Source of the DNA: Coptodactyla brooksi
Lineage: Eukaryota > Arthropoda > Insecta > Coleoptera > Scarabaeidae
Assembly: GCA_033557675.1 (NCBI GenBank)
Contig: JAWQRM010000687.1
Coordinates: 1-20,427 of the forward strand
Length of the DNA stretch: 20,427 nucleotides
Direction: 5' to 3'
Position 1 is the first letter of the stretch. Each line of letters begins with the position of its first letter. The position numbers and the translations under genes are program-made. The notes below the pieces were generated by a model. That model was not told where the DNA came from. It saw only the letters and a program-made list of their open reading frames with translations, and searched no databases. This document shows positions 9,216 to 17,239 of the stretch, piece by piece.

Positions 9216-9714
9216 AGAAATACTAAAGAAATTAAAATAAAATGCAATTTCTCTAATAAAAAGTTCATATTCTTCTGTAAACAGATGCTGCTTCATTTCA
9301 TTGGTTTTATTAATTGTTCGAATTTGACACCATTAAATGGTTTAGATACTTATAAGTGTATCAAGTGTACAATTTGAATTGTTTAGTGATTGTAATTAGT
9401 TGCTTAAAGAGAATGACTAATATTCTGCTTTGTGATATTTAATACCAATAGGCACCAGAACTTTAATACCAATAGCAATTTTACGTTACAACTTTCATCG
9501 AACAATCTACACAGTTTATATAACTATAGATTGGTCTTGTTTGAATACCTAGGCTGATATCAACTTTCAATTTTACGTGGTAACACACAGTCTTTTTAAT
9601 AGGAACGTTTCGAAATTTTCAATATCGCGTTTTAAGTGTCCAATATTACTTCTATAATTCAGAAAATACGACAGACTGATTCTGAATTTTTAAGCAAATG
9701 AGTTAATAACTTTT
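9216..9714. other. Intergenic, nothing recognised
   Basis: AT-rich. The only structure noted is a short duplication of TTTAATACCAATAG at about 9438 and 9462. Confidence 0.4.
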
Positions 9715-11560
9715 CAGTGACAGTTTTTTTTTATTAACTATCAAATCTGACAGCTAATAAATGAGAGCCATCTATGATTATAAATTAAGGTACTCTAGAA
9801 AATATAAAATGCACATTTTCGTAATTAAAACTATGCCAAACAGGAAAGGTATGGAATTTCCTGTTTTATTTTATATATTTTCATAGAATTTTAAAAGAAT
9901 ACATCAAATAAAGTAGACATTTCGAATCTTGCTTACTGCAATCTTATCCAAAGTTTACAAGTTTAACCCACTAATAATTTGCAGAGAAAATTCAATTATT
10001 TCTAATTGCTACATTTTTGTAATAATGAAAAAAGAAAATAATCTTATTTTTTCTTATATCTAACTTTTTGAAACTCCTTCTTCAAATTCGTTTTTAATGG
10101 TTACAATATTGTTTTATCATGTGTGTTTTTCAGTAAGTGTCAATGAAATACTTTTCATTCATATAAATGAAAATTAACCTTTATTGACCTTCAAAACTGA
10201 CAGGTAAGTGAAATCACTTGTCAGCTGATTTATACTTCAAATTCTAATTTGTAAACCTAAAGTATTTCTTCGAAAATCCCTCAGAATTATATGTAGTACA
10301 ATGAATTGCACTACATTGAACTGTCAATTAAAATGTCAGTAATAACTATTATCAATGTCTTTTCATTGAGGCTGAAAATGTCACCAATAGTCATTGACAG
10401 TTAAATTTGTCAACTGTCATAACCGACAGTTAATAAATGAGAGCCATCTATGAATGCAAATTAAAATGTCGCTAAAAGTTATTGACAATTAACCTTTACT
10501 AACTGTCAAAACTGACAGGTAATTGAAATCATTTCTCAGTTAATCGAAATCTATTTAATTTGTATTAATTTAAGTAGCTACATCAAATATATAGATTGTT
10601 ATTAAAGGTAAATAAATAAATATTAGTGTTAAATCAATTCATAAGACTTTCTATTATCTTAAATTCTAAATGTAATTAAAAGTCATTATCAACGACTTTT
10701 AATTCATAGTTAATTTTTATTAACTGTCAAAATTGACAGTTAAGAAATGAGAGCCATCTATGAATACGAATTAAAACGTCACTAACACTAATTGATATTT
10801 AACCTTTATTAACTGTCAAAACTGACAGATAATTGAAATCATTTGGCAGTCGATTAAATTCTGTGTAATTTGTATTAATTTTGAGTAGCTGCATCTAAGA
10901 TATAGGTTATACTAAAGATAAATAAAAAAATATTAGTGTTAAATCAATTCATAAGACTTTCTATTACCTTAAATTGTAAATGCGAATTAAAATGTCATTA
11001 GAAACCATTATCAAAACAACTTTTCATCGACAGTTGACTTTTATAAACTGTCAAAACTGACAGTTAAGAAATGAGAGCCATCTATGAATACAAATTGAAA
11101 TTTAATTAAAAGTAATCAAAATATTTATGAACTGTCAAAACTGACAGTTAACAAATGAAACCCGTCCATGAATGTGAATTAAAATTTCATTAAGAGTCAT
11201 TGATTGTCAATTTTTATATAATGTCAAAAGTGACAGGTAATTGAAATCTATGTAATTTATATTAATTTTGAGTAGCTACATTTAAGGTTTATGTTATAAC
11301 TGAAGATAAATAACTAAATATTAGTCTTAAATCAATTCATAAGACTTTCTATTATTCTAAATTCCAAATACGAATTAAAATGTCATTTGATTGGTAGTTA
11401 ATCTTTATGAACTGTCAAAACTGACAGTTAAGAAATGAGCGCCATCTATGAGTAGGAATCAAAACGTCACTAACAGTAATTGATATTTAACCCTTCTTAA
11501 TTGTCAAAACTGACATAATTGAAATCATGTGTCAGTTGATTAAGCTCTGTGTAATTTGAA
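9715..11560 (+). repeat. Array of ~310-bp repeats with TGTCA/TGACA hairpins
   Basis: The signature GAGCCATCTATGA (or a close variant) recurs at 9765, 10441, 10751, 11075 and 11439, with a weaker form at 11159. Spacing is mostly 310-325 bp, with 676 bp where one unit is degraded. Between signatures lie recurrent blocks: AACTGTCAAAACTGACAGTT (arms AACTGTCA and TGACAGTT, loop AAAC), GGTAATTGAAATCATTT, TGTATTAATTTTGAGTAGCT, AAATATTAGTGTTAAATCAA, and CATAAGACTTTCTATTA (10640, 10950, 11338). Hairpin copies are at 10501, 10811, 11047, 11130 and 11410. A single inverted member lies at 5110-5520. No coding capacity is apparent. Confidence 0.85.
9838..9866. repeat. Short perfect inverted repeat
   Basis: AAACAGGAAA at 9838-9847 and its exact reverse complement TTTCCTGTTT at 9857-9866 are separated by 9 bases. 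It lies inside the start of the repeat array and has no run of T typical of a terminator. A role is not inferred. Confidence 0.6.
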
Positions 11561-11572
11561 ATGAAAGGAGGT

Positions 11573-11617
11573 GGGGGAAAGTGAGGGGAAGTGGGGGGAG
11601 TGGAGGGAAAGTGGGGG
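11573..11617 (+). promoter_or_regulatory. G-quadruplex-forming G-rich tract
   Basis: Five G runs of 5, 4, 6, 3 and 5 bases lie at 11573-11577, 11585-11588, 11593-11598, 11605-11607 and 11613-11617, with loops of 7, 4, 6 and 5 bases. This meets the usual G3+N1-7 pattern. It is on the plus strand, which is the template strand for the leftward cadherin gene, about 80 bp past the likely poly(A) signal. Confidence 0.6.
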
Positions 11618-11697
11618 ATCTGAACCAGAACCTATGTATTTTCTTGTAACTGGATGTCTGCAGGACAATAAAGGTTCGTCACTATTATTATGCTTCT

Positions 11698-11703
11698 TTT
11701 ATT
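11698..11703 (-). terminator. Poly(A) signal of the cadherin gene
   Basis: TTTATT on the plus strand is AATAAA on the minus strand, 66 bases beyond the cadherin stop codon at 11769-11771. It would give a very short 3' untranslated region. A downstream alternative cannot be excluded. Confidence 0.5.
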
Positions 11704-11768
11704 TACAATATTACATTATCTGTTTTAAAAAAGAATTCAAATCCAAAAACACTAAGGTTTCCAAAGTT

Positions 11769-13539
11769 TTACAAGGGTGGTGAGACACTTTCTTGCTGAA
11801 TACGCCTGGTCTGCATGTCATCGTAAGCAATGGTGAATATGCTTTTCTTCTGGGCAGCCGCAGGTCTGGTCAAGGCGATTCCGGAATCGACGTCATCGTC
11901 TATTCTCCTCGCTGGGTACATTATTTCAAAACGGTGCTTCGAGTGCTGTATCAAGGGATGGTCGGGGCCGTTGGCAGTCGATTTTCTATCGCCAGATCTG
12001 GTGGTTGTCTCGCTCGCAACAACTTTCTTCGTGACTTTGGTGGAGGTGCTGCTTTTTTCCGAAGCAGTGTCTTTACCTTTCTTTGCTTTCTTGTACCACT
12101 CCATGTACCTTGCTGAGGAACCACCCTGGTTTTTGCTGGCGTTCGGTTTGCGTTTCTTGCTTAAGTCTGTTTGGCTTTGGGACCTGTTGGTTTTCTCGGT
12201 GAGCTGTTTGTCTCTGAGGTCGGTTTGCGAACGGTACCTGATGGGTTTTATCTGAGAATCAGATTTGCTGCTCTCGGAGTGTTGCCTCTTGTAATAAATC
12301 CGTCTGGAACGGGTATCGTCCTCCAGGCTGTCATCAGAAAAGGAAGAGTCTTTCACGTAAGTCTCGCTGTCGCTGCCGGCTTCGCTCTGAAGCAACGAGG
12401 CAGATATCTCTTTTAGCACTTCCCTTCTCAAACCTGATTTCGACTTAGCCTCCGCCTGTTTCTTCCTCAGGAGGCTGGTCCTCGTGTGGCCCAAGCTCAA
12501 CCTCCTGCCGTCCGTTTTTTGCATCTTCTCCGCTTCGAGGTTGGTCTCCGATTCCTCCAGTATGGGTGTCGTGATTTTTCGCCTCAAGGGTAGCGTCCTG
12601 GTCCTCCTCCTCCTGTGCTTCGACGCTTCCTCGTCGGAGACGTCGCTGAATTCGTTATCGGAACGGGTTTTCCTTTTGGGAGGTCTCAGGAAGAGAGGTT
12701 CCGTTTGGGTTTCGACGTCGTGATCCGTTTGGGTGCCTGCGGGTAAGGATTGCGTCTCCAGCCTGATTTCCCTTTCGCGATCGGCCAGGATCTGCCTCAG
12801 CAGGGCGTTCTGAGTCCTCAGGGACTGCTCCAAAACTTCGTTTTCCGATTGGAGCTTCGCCGCTATGTTCAGGTTGGACCTGTGCGCCTCCTCCTGCTGC
12901 TGGTCGATAAACCTCCTCAGCAGGATGTCCTTTCCGCTGTCGATCACGTACGGTTGCTCTTGGACCAAAGTTATCGGCCTCTGTTGTTCGTTTCCTCTCG
13001 TGATCAGGCGCAGAATGTCCGCGTTCCCTTCCCTGATGTACAACTGGTCCCTGGGGATTTCCGCGTTGTCCACCGCCTGCCTCTGGCGCTTCCTTTGACG
13101 TTCCATCCTGTCGGAACCCCTCTCGACCTCGTGCCTTCGGATGGACTCCGCGTCCACGTCGACGTGATGGGGAACTTCCGGGCTCCAAGCTTCCCTCCTC
13201 CCGAACCACTCCGCCACCTGCACGGACTTGCTCTCGGTGCCCGGGCCGGGATTCTCGATGACCAACTTGGTGCCGTCCACCGACTGGGACTTCCTGAATC
13301 GTTTTTGGGGGGGGACGTACCAGGGGCAGCACTCGCAGATGCAGCACAGCATCGCTACCAGCGCTGCTATCAGCGCCAGGATCAGTATCAGCCAGAAGAT
13401 CCACCACAAACTTGGCCCCTGGGCCTTTTCTATCGTCGGCTCCTTTTGGATCGCGGTACGTTGATCCAGGATGCGTTGCACCTCCCGGACGTCCACGACG
13501 GTCTCCGAACTGTTCGGGACTGACGCGACGATGATGCTC
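11769..13539 (-). CDS. Cadherin (probably Cad86C-type), last exon: TM and cytoplasmic tail
   Basis: Starts after acceptor TTCTGTTTCGCAG (AG at 13541-13540); its first base completes an arginine codon from exon 17240-18506. It encodes SIIVASVPNSSETVV and DVREVQRILDQ, the second half of a membrane-adjacent domain like that of Pcdh15/Cdh23-type cadherins. About 45 residues in comes the transmembrane helix (WWIFWLILILALIAALVAML), then the juxtamembrane cysteine cluster CCICECCPWY. The ~520-residue tail contains, numbered from the valine at 13496: a likely coiled coil (~185-248, LLRRFIDQQQEEA and on), TQTD/TQTE at 255-266, basic clusters (PPKRKTRS, KHRRRRTR), an acidic serine patch (~372-394), SQTDL at 423 and 442, and a conserved-looking ARYMEWYKKAKKGK (~462). 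It ends SVSPPL with TAA at 11769, without a classic PDZ ligand, which argues against Cad99C. The assignment to Cad86C is from recollection of the tail and is moderate. GC is much higher than in the flanks. Confidence 0.9.
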
Positions 13540-13677
13540 CTGCGAAACAGAAGGATTCGAGAATACTTATATCTCTAACTCCTACCGTAATTACTTTTTA
13601 GTACTATTCAAACTAGTTGGGTTTTATTATTACCTAATCCATTACCTAATCCATCCTGCACCATCCTTGTCCTTTTA

Positions 13678-13735
13678 CCTAATCCATCCTGTACAAAACA
13701 TGTTTTATCCCCATTCTAAATATAATGGAAATAAG
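13678..13735. repeat. Dispersed repeat, relative of 318-378
   Basis: CCTAATCCATCCTGTACAAA, then ATG, TTT, ATCCCCATTCTAAATATAAT and GGAAATAAG parallel the sequence at 318-378 almost block for block. The minus strand reads GDKTCFVQDGLGK in one frame, against GDEAYFVQNGLNK at the left edge. A shorter duplicated CCTAATCCAT sits just before it (13633-13655). It is an unclassified relic. Confidence 0.6.
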
Positions 13736-13742
13736 AAAAATT

Positions 13743-14522
13743 GCTGAGCAGTTTAAGACGCGCACTTTGTATTTTGTTACCTGGCGCGAGTCAGTTCGAG
13801 ACCACGTATGGCGTCAACTTTTTTTTTATTTTTTAGAGCTGCAGTTATCGCTTTCATTAATTTTATTTTATTTCATTATATAATTTTTTTTTTAATTTTT
13901 ATTAAAATTATTTTTTTTTATTTTTATTAAAATTTAAAAAAATAGGCGTCGCTATCTGTCTCACTCGCACTCATGTATGCGTCAATATCTGTCTTGCGCA
14001 GGTAAATCGAATCTTGAGCAGCCGCTAGTATTATTACTTTGTAATAAAAATTAATTTGAAATTGGCCCACTTTGTAAATCACAAAGTTCATCAGGACTCA
14101 TTAAATTATTATTTTTTAAATTAACTGTAACTTTTCTTGTTTTATTTATGGCTGCGATTTGTAGCAGAGTTATTTGGGATTACGATACAAAAATAACCAT
14201 TAAAAATTTTGCAAATTTGCTATCACAGCACCTAAAAACGTAGTCTAGGGTGTCGATTTTCAACATTTTCAATAATATGCTATATCTCGAAAACTAAGCG
14301 ACATAATTTTTTTTCTTTAATTTTAATAGAACGGACATATATTGCACTCTCGCCTGTTCCCCGCTTGACGTTCAGTTTTGGGATGCCCTGTATATTAGTA
14401 TTTGATAGTGAAAGAAAATTGGTGAAAAATAAAAAATAAAAAAAAAATTGACGCCGTAGGTGGTCCCGAGCTGACTCGCGCCAGGCAACGAAATACAGAG
14501 CGCGCGTCTCAAGCTATTCAGC
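13743..14522. mobile_element. ~780-bp terminal-inverted-repeat element (MITE-like)
   Basis: The left end, 13743 to about 13830, is the near-complete reverse complement of the right end, about 14435-14522. Shared blocks in order are GCTGA, AGACGCGC, TGTATTT, CCTGGCGCGAGTCAG and GGCGTCAA followed by a T run. The arms are about 85 bp with scattered transitions and are far more GC-rich than the intron. The interior has no transposase reading frame. It holds a CAGGGCATCCC-type block at about 14381-14391 and a direct duplication of GCGTC...TATCTGTCT near 13946 and 13979. No target-site duplication could be identified at GCTGA/TCAGC, so the exact ends are approximate. It sits in the last intron of the cadherin gene. 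Confidence 0.82.
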
Positions 14523-14917
14523 CACAACGATTCACGTTTACTGAAACCCATTAAAGATACTTACCAGAGAGCTGGTGGAATGCTCAACTTTGCACGTAAA
14601 TTTCTCAGAAACGAAGGCCCATTCACCCAAACCCTCTTACACTCTTTGTACCCTACACCTCCCCTATCGAATGAACTATAAAAATTCTAAAACTATGGAC
14701 ATCTCCTTGCGAGTACCTAATTCTAAAACTATGGAATTCTTAGTTTTCTTACAGAATTCTTTCTCAAAAATTCCTCGGAATTTTATTATACACGTTATGT
14801 TGTATTATATAGTATAGGATATTAAATTTTGACTTTGCCTGTAATAAAAAGTTTATGTCAAAGCATAAAACATATAATGGTTACCTTTTTGCTGGATCGA
14901 TTATTAATTATCAAAGG

Positions 14918-14978
14918 AGCAAATCATTAAATTGTTAAACAAGATCGCCAAATTGTTAAACAAAATCGTTAAATTGTC
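14918..14978 (+). repeat. Short tandem repeat, ~20-bp unit
   Basis: Three imperfect copies of a unit like AAATTGTTAAACAAGATCG run in tandem. No function is inferred. Confidence 0.6.
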
Positions 14979-15053
14979 AGCTTGATATATAAGTGACTCC
15001 CAGTAGCCTATACAATATTCTTCACTTGTTGGAAATTATACTTTTTAAGAAAT

Positions 15054-15525
15054 ATTACTTTTTGGGAAGGTGACTTTTTTGGGGACTGTTACTTTTTTGA
15101 AACTGTTACGTTTTTTTGGAACTGTTACTTTTTTGGAACTGTTACTTTTTTAGAAACTGTTACTTTCCTGGAACTGTTAGTTTCTTGGAACTGTTACTTT
15201 TTTAGAATTGTTATTTTTTTTGAACTGTTACTTTTTTGGAATTGTTACTTTTTTGGAACTGTTACTTTTTTGGAACTGTTACTTTTTTGGAACTGTTATT
15301 TTTGGACCTGTTACTTTTTTGAAACTGTCACTTTTTTGGAACTGTTACTTTTCTGGAATTGTTACTTTTTTGAAACTTATCGTTTTGGAACTGTTAGTTT
15401 TTCAAACTGTTACTTTCTGAAACTGTTACTTTTTAGAAACTGTTACTTTTTACTTTAGAGTAGTTTTTGTAACTATTACTTTTTAAGACTGTTTGGAACT
15501 GTTTACTTTTTGGAACTGTAATGTC
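15054..15525 (+). repeat. Tandem array of 17-19-bp T-rich units
   Basis: About 25 copies of a unit close to TTTTTTGGAACTGTTAC, with small length changes from the T run and substitutions (GAAACTGTTA, GAATTGTTA). The long open frames across it are a by-product of the period. It lies in the cadherin intron, where the minus-strand transcript would carry GTAACAGTTCCAAAAAA units. Confidence 0.95.
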
Positions 15526-15790
15526 CCATTTTTCTTTTTGCCTAATCAAGTCTGTGTTTTCCTTCATGTTTGATGATAAAATTTTTGCTCTTTGGTGGCA
15601 TTTTCAACATAACTGTTTATTAAAACCAACATTTCACCACAACAACACTCTTTTCGTATTCATGTTTATATTTAAAAAGGTAAGCTTTTGGGGGTAATAA
15701 TAATATTCAGTGGCTTTAACGTATTTTATCATCCTCAGGGGTGCTATGAATAGGAAATAAATGCCACATAAGAGAATGTCACATGTAAAA

Positions 15791-15837
15791 GGCTTGCTTT
15801 AGTTATGCTTGCTTTAGTTATTGCTTTAGTTATAAAC
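15791..15837 (+). repeat. Short tandem repeat of GCTTTAGTTAT
   Basis: Three copies of TGCTTTAGTTAT with short spacers at about 15795, 15809 and 15822. Confidence 0.65.
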
Positions 15838-15934
15838 TTTAGAATTAAAGTCGCCTATCTTTATAATGGATGTCGAGTAAATAATTAAATTTATAAATTG
15901 ATCAGAATAAAATTGACAAAATGTTATAAAGAGA

Positions 15935-15980
15935 AGAGTTTCATTTCTGTCAAAGAGACGTTTGACAGAAATGAAATTCT
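15935..15980. repeat. Near-perfect 20-bp-arm hairpin
   Basis: TTTCATTTCTGTCAAA at 15939-15954 and its exact reverse complement TTTGACAGAAATGAAA at 15961-15976 enclose the six-base loop GAGACG. Beyond one mismatch, three more pairs (AGA with TCT) extend each arm to 20 bp. It is in the cadherin intron; the stem is too short for an ordinary pre-miRNA. Confidence 0.9.
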
Positions 15981-16304
15981 ACGAAAAATACAGACGTAAA
16001 ATGTAAAATTTTATCCTTGTACTAAAAGAAAAGTTATGGGTGTTTTTTCTTTTGTAGCTTTCCAGTTTTTTATTTGCTTGCTGCCGCATGAGATGCATTG
16101 GGATTTTTTTGTGCCATTACCCAACCCGACCCGAGTTTTTTATTTAGAAACTAAGCTATTTTAAAATAAAGCCTGCAATCTCCAACTACATTTTTCAATG
16201 GTATTTACATTTAAATACCACTTTTTCATGATGTCTTCTTTTTGGTTAATGCTTGACATATGTTTTGAGCTTATCTACTAAACCTTCTTCAGGAGAATGA
16301 AAAC

Positions 16305-16360
16305 AAAACTGTATGCTTGTTAGGATATATATATATATATTCTAACTAGCATATAGTTTT
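16305..16360. repeat. Imperfect palindrome centred on an (AT)n microsatellite
   Basis: The left arm AAAACTGTATGCTTGTTAGG and the right arm CTAACTAGCATATAGTTTT pair over about 22 bp with three mismatches. The (AT)8 run between them at about 16325-16340 is itself self-complementary, so the whole 56 bp can fold into one stem. Confidence 0.85.
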
Positions 16361-16616
16361 GTGATAATAGAAATATTAATGGAGTTAAAGTTTAACTTGA
16401 TATTTAATTAAAAAAACTCAATTAAAACTTAATTGGTTAGAATTAGAAATCATAAAAGACAAGTCTATAGAATCAGAAATACAAAATTTAAAATCAATTT
16501 TTTCGAATTTCAAAAAGTGTGTTGGAATTTCCAAAAGCATTAGAAGAAAGCAAAGGTATATGTGCGGTCTTCAAACAGAATTATTAAAACCCTTATTATG
16601 TGACAATGTAAGTATC

Positions 16617-17031
16617 AAATTGATCAATTCTAAAGTGTGCTGTCATCAACTCGAAAAATTGCTAGATTTTTTGCAAACTGGTTTGCAAGATTTTTTGCGA
16701 AAGTTTGCAAAATTTTGTGCAAAATTTTTTGCAAGTATGCAAAACTTTTGAGGGCTCTTTTAAAAATGTTTGGAAAAATACCACATCGATTCAATAAAGC
16801 ACTGTCACCGACTGGACAAATAAATTGCATGATTTTTTGCAGACTGGTTTGCAAAATGTCTTGCAAAAATTTGCAAAATGTTTTGCAAAAGTTTGCAAAA
16901 TCTTTTGCAAATTTGCAAAATGTTTTGCAAAAGTTTGCAAAATTTTCGGAAGCTCTTTCCAAAATTTTTGGCAGAATACCACGATCAATTCTAAAGTGTG
17001 CTATCATCAACTGGACAAATTGCATGATCCA
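16617..17031 (+). repeat. Minisatellite combined with a mariner transposase fragment
   Basis: Two full units and a partial third (starts near 16621, 16788 and 16983). Each begins with a mariner piece and continues into short repeats around TTTGCAAAA. In unit 1 the mariner piece reads INSKVCCHQLEKL, in unit 3 INSKVCYHQLDKLHD; unit 2 is more worn. These match the mariner segment I-N-S-x-x-Y-x-x-Q-L-D-x-L. The inner repeat TGTTTTGCAAAAGTTTGCAA has a period of about 20 bp and is expanded most in unit 2. Each unit ends with CTCTTT, AAAAAT(G/T)TTTGG and AATACCAC. Peptides such as KFAKVCKIFCKF in open frames here are artefacts of the period. Confidence 0.85.
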
Positions 17032-17230
17032 AGATGATGCGAGATCACATACCAGTTTGGTACCTCGCCAAAAGCTTTTAGAGCTTGGATGGGATGTATT
17101 ATACCTTCCGATTATTACTCGTTTCGGTCTCTACAATTTTTTTTGGACGGCAAAACTTCTACTACAAATGAAACTGTCAAAAATAACTTAGATCTGTTTT
17201 TTGCCACCAAAGATCAGAACTTTTATGCTG
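17020..17230 (+). mobile_element. Mariner transposase C-terminal fragment next to a splice donor
   Basis: The plus strand reads QDDARSHTSLVPRQKLLELG and WDVL, then after a frame change PSDYYSFRSLQFFLDGKTST, and NNLDLFFATKDQNFY to about 17226. This is the mariner block from the second catalytic aspartate (usual H-x-D-N-A-R-P-H-T-S) through the third (P-S-D-Y-H) to near the C-terminus. About 18 codons before QDDAR are deleted. The fragment ends roughly 10 bases from the cadherin donor at 17239 and is antisense to that gene. Confidence 0.88.
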
Positions 17231-17239
17231 TTGCTTTAC

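Noticed and set aside
12655..13407. 250-codon minus-strand frame rich in G, R and P
   Set aside because: It is an out-of-frame shadow of the cadherin tail, which has the transmembrane helix and splice-consistent frame.
12750..13523. 257-codon open frame on the plus strand
   Set aside because: It is antisense to the GC-rich cadherin tail exon, has no recognisable domain, and is explained by the lack of AT-rich stop codons there.
15208..15458. Open frames encoding F/L/W/C-rich repeats
   Set aside because: They are a by-product of the T-rich 17-19-bp tandem array.
15935..15980. Hairpin as a microRNA precursor
   Set aside because: The stem is about 20 bp with a six-base loop, too short for a usual precursor.
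16630..17025. 131-codon and similar frames with repeated KFAK/CKIF-type peptides
   Set aside because: They translate the TTTGCAAA minisatellite; both strands are open for the same reason, so there is no evidence for a repeat protein.
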